DNA of 64,000 nt from positions 124,001-188,000 of the forward strand of contig NZ_JPHF01000002.1 of assembly GCF_000814325.1 (NCBI RefSeq), written 5' to 3'. The position numbers and the translations under genes are program-made. This document shows positions 51,372 to 59,962 of this stretch, in pieces; the first letter of the stretch is position 1, and each line of letters begins with the position of its first letter. Origin of the DNA: Flavihumibacter sp. ZG627 (GTDB lineage: Bacteria; Bacteroidota; Bacteroidia; Chitinophagales; Chitinophagaceae). The notes below the pieces were generated by a model that saw only the letters and a list, made by a program, of their open reading frames with translations, had not been told where the DNA came from and searched no databases.

Positions 51372-52112
51372 TTATTGTTTATTGACGCTAAGATCAGGTC
51401 TTAATACCCTCAATTCACTTCTGGAATTTTTAGTCCACTCATTCAGTTTATTTACTTCCCTGTACCAACTGCCGGTTCCATTTACTTTATCATACAGGTC
51501 AGTTAGTTTTTCATCGTAGTCGAGTTCTTCCCATTTCTCAAAATAGCGGACACTGGCATACATATTCAGGGGTCCGCTGGCTACGGGGCGGTATATATCC
51601 ACATCAAACTTTGATCCCCCGGCAATTCGGGCATCTTTTAGTTTTTTGAGTATATCCCTGGTATCGCCCCAGCTTCCGTTTTGAAATTCGCGGTATGTAA
51701 CCTGCAGAAATTTCAGCTTTCTATCCGTTTTTGCCATACTAAGGTCATTCACCCTTCGTAAGTGGCTTACTTCGGCTTTAACGGAAATAGCGTCCAGGGC
51801 CTGCTCATCTGCCATTCTCGCTGCCTCGCCTTTGGGACTTGTCATAGGCTGGTCCAGGTCTTTGTAAGATAAAGGTCCGGTAACCACGGCATAGGAACCT
51901 GTGTTAGGTCCGGTAATAATTTCATAGATCCGGAAGCTAAAACCGGGATAATGTGTTTTGAGGAAGGCGGGAAGCTTTTTTTCGAAATCGGCTCTTTTGT
52001 CAAGTTTTATCTGGATAATGTTTGTCCAGAATACGTTGTTGTTGTCTTCCTGCGAAAATGCAAATGAAAGGGATGCTGCAATGGCCAGCACCATCATGAT
52101 TGATCGTTTCAT
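51372..52112 (-). CDS. Exported protein of unknown function, 246 residues
   Basis: The protein has a signal peptide (MKRSIMMVLAIAASLSFAFSQ) and two similar halves: VFWTNIIQIKLDKRADFEKKLPAFLKTHYPGFSFRIYEIITG and KLKFLQVTYREFQNGSWGDTRDILKKLKDARIAG..., each reading as a strand-helix-strand unit like a ferredoxin-fold (dimeric alpha/beta-barrel) domain. This may be an internal duplication, as in NIPSNAP- or ABM-like proteins. I do not name a family. It is monocistronic, transcribed toward the CDGSH terminator. Confidence 0.65.
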   Translation of the reverse strand: MKRSIMMVLAIAASLSFAFSQEDNNNVFWTNIIQIKLDKRADFEKKLPAFLKTHYPGFSFRIYEIITGPNTGSYAVVTGPLSYKDLDQPMTSPKGEAARMADEQALDAISVKAEVSHLRRVNDLSMAKTDRKLKFLQVTYREFQNGSWGDTRDILKKLKDARIAGGSKFDVDIYRPVASGPLNMYASVRYFEKWEELDYDEKLTDLYDKVNGTGSWYREVNKLNEWTKNSRSELRVLRPDLSVNKQ

Positions 52113-52438
52113 AACTATGGTTTTGGGTTTAAAAAAGCGAATGAATGCAACAGGTGCAGATGCAGATTTTCAACACAAAACCGGAGATCACTGATCGTAA
52201 AGAGGGTAAGGATAACGGTTAGGTAAAAGATAATGATAAAATGGTAAAAAACAAAGAAAGTACGGTATAAATTATTTGAATTCTACTTAAGGAAAAGGCT
52301 TGAACGAGTATGCTTTAAGCGGAGTTAAAGTTAAGTTGAATGCCTTCTAATACGAAGGATTTTCGGAAGATATCCGTAGGATGTCCGTAGGATGTTTTTT
52401 ATTTAGGATTATATTATATTAGTAATAAATTAATTTAT
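52113..52438. other. Gene-free stretch before the winged-helix gene
   Basis: AT-rich with no coding frame. It contains a GATAATGATA sequence at 52229-52238 and an 11-base tandem repeat at 52373-52394. It must hold promoters for both flanking divergent genes, but no exact TAnnTTTG was seen. Confidence 0.6.
52373..52394 (+). repeat. Tandem 11-base repeat upstream of the winged-helix gene
   Basis: TCCGTAGGATG occurs twice in perfect tandem, 45 bases before the ATG at 52439. The spacing of 11 bases (one helical turn) fits side-by-side binding of a protein on one DNA face. Confidence 0.6.
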
Positions 52439-53014
52439 ATGGCCGACGGTAGTTATAATATTATAATGCAGCGTATATCAGGTTCAATTGGAAAAACTAT
52501 TGTATACCGCGATTATAGGGGAAAGACTGTAGTGAGCAAACACCCGAACATGAGTAAAGTGGTTCGCTCTCCCGCGCAACGTGCCTCCAATGCATTATTT
52601 AGTAAGGCTATGAAACATGCCAGGGAAATTCTTACTGATCCGGTTAAGAGGGAGGAGGTAATGGAAAGGATCAAATATCTTAAGGATAAAGGCTACCGAA
52701 GAGCCTGCAGTGTGCTGGTAAAAGAGTATATTAATAAGCACAAAGTTCTCTCACAAAGGGCGGTTGAAAAACTGGCGGTAGAGAAATTTGGATCCTTTCC
52801 ACTGTCTCTACGCCAGCTAAATGGATTAATTTATCTGGCAAGATTTGGTGAACTAAGCAATTCAATTTACCAGAATATCAATAAGGTATCTAAAGCTACG
52901 GCTACCCGTGATTTGAAGGATATAATCAGTATGGGCATTCTTATTGGTGAGGGTAAAGGAGCGGGTGCAAAATACATATTTGCAAAAAATATGAACCCTA
53001 AAGAAGTTGAATAA
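52439..53014 (+). CDS. Winged-helix protein with Bacteroidota-specific N-terminal domain
   Basis: The 191-residue protein has two parts. Residues 1-75 (YNIIMQRISGSIGKTIVYRDYRGKTVVSKHPNMSKV) look like the start of a conserved Bacteroidota family with the core SGSIGK and basic patches. Residues about 120-185 form a winged helix-turn-helix (LSLRQLNGLIYLARFGELSN, VSKATATRDLKDIISMGIL, GEGKGAGAKYIF) as found at the C-terminus of some Fic and schlafen-type proteins. The combination suggests a DNA-binding regulator. It is flanked by short repeats on both sides and has no close partner gene. Function unknown. Confidence 0.65.
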   Translation: MADGSYNIIMQRISGSIGKTIVYRDYRGKTVVSKHPNMSKVVRSPAQRASNALFSKAMKHAREILTDPVKREEVMERIKYLKDKGYRRACSVLVKEYINKHKVLSQRAVEKLAVEKFGSFPLSLRQLNGLIYLARFGELSNSIYQNINKVSKATATRDLKDIISMGILIGEGKGAGAKYIFAKNMNPKEVE

Positions 53015-53087
53015 TTGGCTCATGTACCCCCATTAATTGGATCATAAATGCAAATAATTGGCTCATGGAACCTGGAATTGGCTCATG
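53013..53087 (+). repeat. Repeated 12-base motif AATTGGCTCATG after the winged-helix gene
   Basis: The 12-mer occurs exactly at 53013-53024, 53056-53067 and 53076-53087, with a degenerate copy AATTGGATCAT at 53035-53045. The first copy overlaps the stop codon of the winged-helix gene (TAA at 53012-53014). Intervals are 22, 21 and 20 bases, close to two helical turns. Confidence 0.7.
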
Positions 53088-53111
53088 AGTATTAGAGGAG
53101 GCTCACCACCT

Positions 53112-53882
53112 TTACTGGTATACCCGTACATAATCAACCTCCATATGTTGAGGCCATATCTTATCATCTATTCCTTTCTGTCCACCCCAGTTGCCGCCAA
53201 CCGCCAGGTTCAGCAATAAGTGGAATCGCTGGTCAAAAGGCCAGACATCGGGATCATTCTTCTCTTTTGTGAAACGGAAAACTTCTTTTTTGTCGACCAG
53301 GAAAATGATCTCATTCTCCTTCCAGTCAATTGCGTAAATATGGAAGTTTTCATGTGTGTCGGATAGAAATATTCCCTTGGTTTTCTGTGTGCCGATGGAG
53401 TGATTATAGGATTTTGTATGTACACTAAAGAAAACGGAGTCTGGCATATATCCTACAAACTCCATGATATCGATTTCCCCGCTTGCGGGCCAGTCGCCAT
53501 ATTTCCAGTCTGTTGGCAGCATCCATATAGCGGGCCAGGTTCCTAATCCTTTTGGAAGTCTGGCCCTGACTTCAATGCGACCATATTTCCAGTCGCCCTT
53601 GTTTTTGGTGATCATCCTTGCCGAGCTGTATTTGCCCTCACCTGTTTTACGGGCGGTTATGAATAATGATCCATTGCGAACCACTGCATTATTGGAATCT
53701 GCGTTTGTGTATAACTGCTTTTCGTTGTTTCCCCATCCATGATCACCAACATCATAATTCCATTTCGTGGAATCGGGCAGTCCGGCTTTGTTAAACTCAT
53801 CTGACCACACAGGCTTTTGACTAACGCAGGCAGATAATGATAGCAGCAAACAACTGAGCAGTATAAAATTTAATTTATTCAT
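53112..53882 (-). CDS. Glycoside hydrolase family 16 lipoprotein
   Basis: The 256-residue protein has a lipoprotein signal (LLLSLSAC, Cys18) and a GH16 beta-jelly-roll with the catalytic motif GEIDIMEFVG (nucleophile Glu, Asp, acid/base Glu), WPAIWMLP and the late MEVDYVRVYQ strand. GH16 enzymes cut beta-1,3/1,4-glucans, agars or carrageenans; this shape resembles laminarinase- or lichenase-type members. The ATG at 53882 is chosen over the more distant Met at 53945 because it gives a clean lipobox. It is a monocistronic gene, with no PUL neighbours. Confidence 0.93.
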   Translation of the reverse strand: MNKLNFILLSCLLLSLSACVSQKPVWSDEFNKAGLPDSTKWNYDVGDHGWGNNEKQLYTNADSNNAVVRNGSLFITARKTGEGKYSSARMITKNKGDWKYGRIEVRARLPKGLGTWPAIWMLPTDWKYGDWPASGEIDIMEFVGYMPDSVFFSVHTKSYNHSIGTQKTKGIFLSDTHENFHIYAIDWKENEIIFLVDKKEVFRFTKEKNDPDVWPFDQRFHLLLNLAVGGNWGGQKGIDDKIWPQHMEVDYVRVYQ

Positions 53883-53930
53883 GGCAACTGATCTTGGATT
53901 TAAAGTTAGCGGTAAAAAAGATGGGAGTAT

Positions 53931-53960
53931 AAAAAAAGCAGGCACTTCTAAGTACCTGCT
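53931..53960 (-). terminator. Rho-independent terminator of the type IX cargo gene
   Basis: On the minus strand a 10-bp stem with one U-G pair (AGCAGGTACT / AGTGCCTGCT) and a four-base loop is followed by a T7 tract. Confidence 0.8.
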
Positions 53961-53985
53961 TTGGGATGTTTAAAGGGGTTTAATT

Positions 53986-56796
53986 TTATTTACTTCCTGG
54001 GATGAGTTTGCCGGTTACAATATGTGATCCAATTACAAGACGATAGAATAGTGGTTCTCTTCTTGCTCCATGGATCCTATACTTGACAGAATTGGTAACA
54101 CCTGCATTAACATTTCCACTGAATGCGATAGCAACTTTTCTTCCCAGCAGATCATACATTTCTATTGTTGCTTTGTCACTGACAGGTGAAATGAAATTGA
54201 AGTTCACCTCATCCAGATAAGGGTTTGGATATGCCTTCAGGATTATACTTTCCGGAACATCAGATAATGTTCCCTGGATTGAAGGTGCTGCCACAGTTAT
54301 CAATGGTGCTTTACATTCTGATACTAGTATGTTTCCTGCAGTATTATTATCAACAACGCCATTCACTTTAGAGATGAAATAGAATTGACAATTTGCTGTT
54401 GGCATTGTTCCACCAATGATGGACTTGGTATCATACTTCACGGAAATAACCACCATTTGTCCTGGTGTGAGGCCGGTGAATGATATGGTTGCATTTCCTG
54501 GCTGATTTCTGACCTCTGCACCAGTTGCGATTTTTGTACATTCACTACTGAATCCAAATACTTGTCCTTTTTGGATACTGAATGGTTTCAGGGTTGGATT
54601 GCAAACATTGTATTGAATGATATCAACAGTGAAGGATGCGGCCGGAGCAACAATACTAGTGTAGTAGAAGAATACACCCGGTGTTGCATTAGAAATAGTT
54701 GACCTGTTACCTTTTGTTGCGCGTGTTATGCAAATCTTATCCAAAGGTGGCTGTCCATTCAGGAAGGAGTTGCATGTTGTAGAAGTCGGATAGATAAGGC
54801 CGTTGCAATTGGTGGATGTTACATCAATTGATGCTACTGCATAACATCCAAGTGCTGATGTTCCTTTCACATAATAAGTGCCTGATTGGTTAATGTTCTG
54901 GATGTCTGAACCGGTAATCTCATTGCTCAGAACATTATTCAGATATGTTCTCCAATACGTGTATGTGAGTCCGCTTGTTGTTCCCTCTTCGCTTATAGTT
55001 GTTGACAAATCCACCACCCCTGGCGCACAAACTGCTTCTGGCTGATTAATTACAATAACCGGCGTTGGTTCTACGGTGATCCTCACCGCATTGGATGCTG
55101 CTTCGGCACACACGCCGCTCTTGACGATGACCCTGAACCAGGTATCGGCGGAGAGGGCATCGGAAGTATAGGTGGCAGCGGTATGTGCTATTGTGGTCCA
55201 TGGAGCATCTCCTGTTGGAGAAGACTCCCATCGCTGGATGGTACCCACTTGTCCGGTCAAACTCAACTGACCGCTGGTGCTTCCTTCACATACTGTTTTG
55301 GCACCTGTTAAAGTTCCTCCATTTGTTTGAGCGTCCACGGTGATGGTGACGGGATCGGCGGTTGCCGGACCACAACCATTGCCGGTGCAGCTATAGGTTG
55401 CCCTGTAGTACATGGTGCCTGGGGTTGCGGTGGATGGTGCAAAGGTCTCACCATTTTCGTTTGGTATGTCGGTGAACTCGGTATTGTTGGTACTGGACTG
55501 CCACTGGATGGTGCAGGTACCGGTTCCGTTAGCGGCGGTAGCGGTGATGGTGGCATCTCCTCCGATGCAGACCGTGGTATTGGGTGCATCCAGGGTGATG
55601 GTTGGATCGGCCGTTACGGTTAAACTAGCAGGAGCTGAATTAACAGGAGAACAACTACCACTTGTTAATACTGCTCTATATAAATATCCATTTTGAATAT
55701 TAGAAACACCTGTTAGGGTTAATGTTGTTGTTGTTGTACCACTGTAAATACCAACATTGGAAAGATTAGTAAAGGAAGTCCCATTATTTATACTTACCTG
55801 CCATTGAATGTTTGGTGTTGGGAAACCTCCGGAATGAGCAACCGTAAATGATGTAGTTGCACCTTGGCAAACAGTTTTATTGGTTGGTTGGGTAGTAATA
55901 GACGGTGCAATGCAACAACTGGCTACCGCCACTACATATGATTGTACATCCTGCTTGGTAGGGTTGGATGCATCATTGGCAGTTAAGGTTACTGTATAGT
56001 TTCCAGCGCTTGCATAGGTATGTGTAGGATTGGGTATACTGGAAGTTGCAGAGCCATCTCCAAAATTCCAGGTATATGTGTAAGGTGTAGTACCACCCGT
56101 AGTAAGATTGGTAAATGCGATGGTCTGTGCAATGTTTCCCGTATTACAACTTCCACTCCATCCGAAATTTGCAATTAATGGCCCCACAACCTTAATAGGC
56201 GTGGGATAGTAAAAACATTTTGGTGTTAAACTGGCGCAATTATATGTTCGGGTAGTACTATTATAATATGTACAAACAGCATATACAGGACTTCCATTAA
56301 CAATAGCAGGTGCATTATTATCCCATGCCGTAAATACATCCCTTAATTCTATTGTGGCGCCACATGTCCAGGTTACAGGGTCATTAAGAAGTACAACACT
56401 TTTCGGACCACTGCTAAATGTTTGTGCATAACATTCATCAATTACCTGAACATGCTGCTCATTGATATAAACCCTTCCGGTTATTAGAAATCCATAACGT
56501 TCATTAGAAGTTACATTGAAATTCACCTTAAGGTATGCTGTAACCTGGCTACCCGGTGTACAATTACTTGATAAAGGATTACCAGCAGCATCCACAAGGA
56601 CAACGCTCTGAATAGTGATATCCCCTGAGGTACAATTGTCATTTGGTTTTACGTTACATGGACTCTGCCCAACTGCAATTCCCCAGCCAAAAATTAAAAA
56701 GGATGTCAGGAAAAGATAAAATGATTTTTTTACAGACGCAGCGCAGTTTACAAGCGTAAACATAGGCATGCCAAAAGCTTGAGTAAGAAGTCTCAT
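53986..56796 (-). CDS. Large secreted PKD/Ig-like protein with type IX sorting tail
   Basis: The 936-residue protein has a signal peptide (about 25-43, ending AVGQ; start could also be at an internal Met 10 or 12), an N-terminal beta domain, a PKD domain (about 215-290, with YTYTWNFGDGSA and THTYASAGNYTVTLTA), then several Ig-like modules with repeated cysteine pairs (TVCQGATTSFTV, TVCIGGDATITAT, TVCEGSTSGQLS), a further variable region and a type A sorting domain (KAYPNPYLDEVNFNF to the end). It is probably exported by the type IX system (PorQ is encoded in the window) and attached to the cell surface as an adhesin-like protein. The middle Ig-like modules have a different base composition. 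Confidence 0.9.
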   Translation of the reverse strand: MRLLTQAFGMPMFTLVNCAASVKKSFYLFLTSFLIFGWGIAVGQSPCNVKPNDNCTSGDITIQSVVLVDAAGNPLSSNCTPGSQVTAYLKVNFNVTSNERYGFLITGRVYINEQHVQVIDECYAQTFSSGPKSVVLLNDPVTWTCGATIELRDVFTAWDNNAPAIVNGSPVYAVCTYYNSTTRTYNCASLTPKCFYYPTPIKVVGPLIANFGWSGSCNTGNIAQTIAFTNLTTGGTTPYTYTWNFGDGSATSSIPNPTHTYASAGNYTVTLTANDASNPTKQDVQSYVVAVASCCIAPSITTQPTNKTVCQGATTSFTVAHSGGFPTPNIQWQVSINNGTSFTNLSNVGIYSGTTTTTLTLTGVSNIQNGYLYRAVLTSGSCSPVNSAPASLTVTADPTITLDAPNTTVCIGGDATITATAANGTGTCTIQWQSSTNNTEFTDIPNENGETFAPSTATPGTMYYRATYSCTGNGCGPATADPVTITVDAQTNGGTLTGAKTVCEGSTSGQLSLTGQVGTIQRWESSPTGDAPWTTIAHTAATYTSDALSADTWFRVIVKSGVCAEAASNAVRITVEPTPVIVINQPEAVCAPGVVDLSTTISEEGTTSGLTYTYWRTYLNNVLSNEITGSDIQNINQSGTYYVKGTSALGCYAVASIDVTSTNCNGLIYPTSTTCNSFLNGQPPLDKICITRATKGNRSTISNATPGVFFYYTSIVAPAASFTVDIIQYNVCNPTLKPFSIQKGQVFGFSSECTKIATGAEVRNQPGNATISFTGLTPGQMVVISVKYDTKSIIGGTMPTANCQFYFISKVNGVVDNNTAGNILVSECKAPLITVAAPSIQGTLSDVPESIILKAYPNPYLDEVNFNFISPVSDKATIEMYDLLGRKVAIAFSGNVNAGVTNSVKYRIHGARREPLFYRLVIGSHIVTGKLIPGSK

Positions 56797-57093
56797 ACTC
56801 TAATGGTTTAGGGGGTGTAAATTATCGTCTCGGTTTAGGCAATAGGACAGGATTCTCAAAACGGGGAGGCTTTGAAAATACTCGTCAATTCTTCAATAAA
56901 ATTGTCAGGTTACTTAGGGACAGATAAGGTTTTAATAAAGCGGGGTTATTAATTCAAGGCACCTAAAGTTTGGAGACGATCAGGTAGGGCTTTTTGAAAT
57001 AATTGCAGTTAAAATACAAACAATTTTAATATCATATAGGATTTTCCACAATATTTTTTTTGATGGGGAGTATTTATACGATCGCCTTTCACC
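56797..57093. other. Gene-free stretch upstream of the type IX cargo gene
   Basis: AT-rich, no coding frame, no repeat. It should hold the promoter of the cargo gene but no exact TAnnTTTG is seen near the start. Confidence 0.55.
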
Positions 57094-57126
57094 TAAAAAA
57101 AATCCCGGCCAAATCTGACCGGGATT
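57094..57126 (-). terminator. Rho-independent terminator of sucC
   Basis: An 8-bp stem (AATCCCGG / CCGGGATT) with a ten-base loop is followed by a T tract on the minus strand, about 20 bases after the sucC stop. Confidence 0.8.
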
Positions 57127-57146
57127 GAAGTTTATTTCTTATGATG

Positions 57147-58364
57147 TTAGGCAGCAGTAACCGCTTTATTCACCAGGTCAGCCGCCTCACTTAACATGAT
57201 GGCACTCTGTACTTTTAATCCACTCTCATCAATCAATTGCTTAGCCTCAGCTGCATTGGTTCCCTGAAGTCTCACTATAATAGGAACTTCAATATTTCCC
57301 ATATTCTTATAGGCATCTATAACGCCCTGGGCTACACGATCACAACGTACAATCCCCCCGAATATATTTATCAGGATTGCTTTTACCTTCGGATCCTTCA
57401 GGATAATACGGAAACCGGCCTCCACAGTCTGCGCATTGGCTGATCCTCCAACATCCAGAAAGTTCGCCGGCTCACCACCACTTAACTTGATCATGTCCAT
57501 GGTTGCCATCGCTAATCCGGCACCATTCACCATGCATCCAACATTGCCATCAAGTTTTACAAAATTCAGATTGTATTTTCCCGCTTCCACTTCTGTTGGA
57601 TCCTCTTCGGATATATCTCGTAGTGATGCTACATCAGCATGACGGGTCAGTGCATTGTCGTCAATATTCATCTTGCAATCAACTGCAATGATCTTTTCAT
57701 CAGAGGTCTTAAACAATGGATTGATCTCCAGCATCGCACAATCCAATCCCACATATGCATTGTACAAGTTGGTTACAAATTTCACGCAGTTCTTGAATGC
57801 TTCCCCACTCAATCCCAGATTGAAAGCTATCTTACGTGCCTGAAATCCCTGCAACAGTCCGCCTGGATGTACCCACTCCTTAAATATTTTTTCCGGTGTA
57901 TTGTGAGCAACTTCTTCAATATCCATCCCTCCTTCAGTGCTATACATGATTACATTCTGTCCCTTGGCACGGTCCAATAATATGGAGAGATAAAACTCCT
58001 TTATCGGATTTGGTCCTTCATAATATACATCCTGTGCAACAAGTACCTTGTTCACTACCTTACCTGCTTCTCCTGTTTGTATGGTAACCAGTGTTCCTCC
58101 GAGGATGTTCTGGGCAATCTCTTTAACTGCCTCTGCATTCTTTCCAACAGCAACACCACGCTGCTCTGTTCCGCGGATCTTTCCTTTACCCCTTCCACCA
58201 GCATGTATCTGTGCTTTAACAACAGCAAACTTGCTGGAGTATTGGGTGTGGATCTGGCGGTAGGCTTCTTCGGCTTCTCCGGGAGTATTGCAGGCAATGC
58301 CTTCCTGCACCGGCACATTATACTTCTTCAGTAATTCCTTGGCTTGGTATTCGTGCAAGTTCAT
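57147..58364 (-). CDS. sucC: Succinate-CoA ligase, beta subunit
   Basis: SucC is the ATP-grasp subunit that couples succinyl-CoA cleavage to nucleotide phosphorylation in the TCA cycle. The 405-residue protein has MNLHEYQAKELLKKYNVPVQ at the start, the ATP-grasp segment KAQIHAGGRGKGK, LEINPLF, CMVNGAGLAMATMDMIKLSGG and LINIFGGIVRCD. The partner sucD is not adjacent, which is common in this phylum. The ATG at 58364 gives the family's usual N-terminus; the longer frame to 58463 adds unrelated residues. It is divergent from the YrdC-like gene by 51 bases. Confidence 0.96.
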   Translation of the reverse strand: MNLHEYQAKELLKKYNVPVQEGIACNTPGEAEEAYRQIHTQYSSKFAVVKAQIHAGGRGKGKIRGTEQRGVAVGKNAEAVKEIAQNILGGTLVTIQTGEAGKVVNKVLVAQDVYYEGPNPIKEFYLSILLDRAKGQNVIMYSTEGGMDIEEVAHNTPEKIFKEWVHPGGLLQGFQARKIAFNLGLSGEAFKNCVKFVTNLYNAYVGLDCAMLEINPLFKTSDEKIIAVDCKMNIDDNALTRHADVASLRDISEEDPTEVEAGKYNLNFVKLDGNVGCMVNGAGLAMATMDMIKLSGGEPANFLDVGGSANAQTVEAGFRIILKDPKVKAILINIFGGIVRCDRVAQGVIDAYKNMGNIEVPIIVRLQGTNAAEAKQLIDESGLKVQSAIMLSEAADLVNKAVTAA

Positions 58365-58415
58365 ATAGCAAAAATTTCCGGCGAAGATAGGGAAAAGGGG
58401 AGCTATTTTTACGGG

Positions 58416-58919
58416 ATGGGAGATTTCAATTCGGATATAGACAACACACTTATATGCCTCCATGGTGGAAGATTGGCCGTTATTCCAACAGAAGCAGGCC
58501 TGATGCTTTCAGCTGATGCTACGAATGATCTGGCGGTCATGGCTCTTTTAAGTGTTTACGCCAACGCTCAACAACCCGTTATCCTGATCGCCGATCAAAG
58601 AGATTTGCTTCAATTTGTTTCAGCACCAGACCTGGCAGTTTTTGATTTCATTGAAGAACTAAGTCCGGCATCCGCCACCTGGTTCAGTGGGATACTCGGT
58701 ATCTCCGAACAACTACTTGATGCCAACCGCGCAGCTCCCATAGCACTGGTAAATGATAATTTCAATAATACCCTTATTAAAAGATTTCGTAAACCATTGG
58801 TGGTAATTCCTCTTGATAATGCTGCTCTTAATGCAAAAGCCGGAGTTGTTTGCTCTACCCATACATCTGCAATTGCCAATGGATTCAGTTTGTATAATTT
58901 CGCTCCATCATCTTACTGA
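58416..58919 (+). CDS. Degenerate YrdC/Sua5-like protein
   Basis: From the ATG at 58416 the 167-residue protein keeps the start of the YrdC fold (GGRLAVIPTEAGLMLSADATND, like GG-x-VAFPTDT-x-YGLGADA) but lacks the other hallmarks: the KxR motif is replaced by YANAQQP, the WPGP region by SPASATWFSG, and the SAN-x-SG region near the C-terminus is missing. It is therefore unlikely to make threonylcarbamoyl-AMP for tRNA t6A. It may bind a nucleotide for another purpose. Its TGA overlaps the ATG of the family 9 glycosyltransferase gene, so the two are translationally coupled. Confidence 0.6.
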   Translation: MGDFNSDIDNTLICLHGGRLAVIPTEAGLMLSADATNDLAVMALLSVYANAQQPVILIADQRDLLQFVSAPDLAVFDFIEELSPASATWFSGILGISEQLLDANRAAPIALVNDNFNNTLIKRFRKPLVVIPLDNAALNAKAGVVCSTHTSAIANGFSLYNFAPSSY

Positions 58920-59926
58920 TGCAAAAAATCCTGATCATACAAACTGCCTTTATCGGTGATGTAGTGCTTGCTACCGGTATCCTCGAAAAACTTCATAAGT
59001 TTTTCCCTGATGCCCGTATTGATTTCCTCCTTCGTAAAGGGAATGAAGGTTTGCTCCGCAACCATCCTTTTTTAAATCAACTGATCATATGGGATAAGAA
59101 AGCGGGAAAATTCCGTGACCTGATGCGTATCCTCAAATTGATCCGAATAGAAAAATATGATCGGGTTATTAATGTACAGCGTTTCGCTGCAACCGGTTTC
59201 CTTACCACATTCTCAGGTGCCAGGGAAACAAGGGGCTATGATAAAAATCCTTTCAGTAGATTCTTCACAAAATCAATCCCACATATTGTATCAGTTGCCA
59301 ATAAGTATAAGCATGAAATTGATCGCTGTAATGACCTGATCAAGGATATTACTGATGAAAAAGCATTTCTTCCCAAACTCCACCCTTCCACGGCCGACTT
59401 CTCCGAAGTGGAATCATTAAAGTCAGAACCCTATATCGTAATAGCTCCTGCATCAGTATGGTTTACTAAACAATACCCTGTCGAAAAATGGATCTCCTTC
59501 ATTAAAAGATTGCCACCAGGTCTGAAAATTTATTTGATAGGAGCCCCATCAGACCAACTTCTAGCGCAACAGATCATTGAAAATGTTCGCAATCCTGATT
59601 TGGTCTCTCTTTGTGGAAAACTGGACTTTCTCAAATCTGCCGCACTGATGAAAGACGCACTGATGAATTATGTAAATGATTCTGCTCCCATGCATTTTGC
59701 ATCCTCTGTAAACGCACCCTTGACCGCTATCTATTGCAGCACAATGCCATGGTTTGGATTCGGGCCATTATCGGAAAATTCCACCATTATTCAGACAACT
59801 GAACAACTTTCCTGCAGACCCTGCGGTCTTCATGGCCATAAAGCTTGTCCGGAAGGTCATTTCAAATGTGCCCTCACTATTACCGATGAACAACTGCTTT
59901 CACCCATGCGCCGTCAGCAATCATAA
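58919..59926 (+). CDS. Glycosyltransferase family 9, heptosyltransferase-like
   Basis: The 335-residue protein has the GT9 pattern: an N-terminal KILIIQTAFIGDVVLATGILEKL, the nucleotide-sugar part IVIAPASVWFTKQYPVEKW, SLCGKLDFLKSAALMKDA and ending with LSCRPCGLHGHKACPEGHFKC. ADP-heptose:LPS heptosyltransferases share this layout, so it probably adds a sugar to the LPS core. The C-terminal cysteines (CRPCGLHGHKACPEGHFKC) resemble a small metal or disulfide site seen in some members. It shares TGATG with the YrdC-like gene before it. Confidence 0.9.
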   Translation: MQKILIIQTAFIGDVVLATGILEKLHKFFPDARIDFLLRKGNEGLLRNHPFLNQLIIWDKKAGKFRDLMRILKLIRIEKYDRVINVQRFAATGFLTTFSGARETRGYDKNPFSRFFTKSIPHIVSVANKYKHEIDRCNDLIKDITDEKAFLPKLHPSTADFSEVESLKSEPYIVIAPASVWFTKQYPVEKWISFIKRLPPGLKIYLIGAPSDQLLAQQIIENVRNPDLVSLCGKLDFLKSAALMKDALMNYVNDSAPMHFASSVNAPLTAIYCSTMPWFGFGPLSENSTIIQTTEQLSCRPCGLHGHKACPEGHFKCALTITDEQLLSPMRRQQS

Positions 59927-59962
59927 TATTGATATCGATTTTTGCAAGTGATGTTCGTGCGT

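Noticed and set aside
52229-52238. GATAATGATA as another Fur half-site
   Set aside because: A single arm with no inverted partner nearby; expected by chance in AT-rich DNA. The same ten bases also occur inside the GH16 gene.
55327-55696. Overlapping plus-strand frames of 94-98 codons, rich in Gly and Val
   Set aside because: They lie opposite the GC-rich Ig-like modules of the type IX cargo gene and arise from its composition; no start signal or homologous motif.
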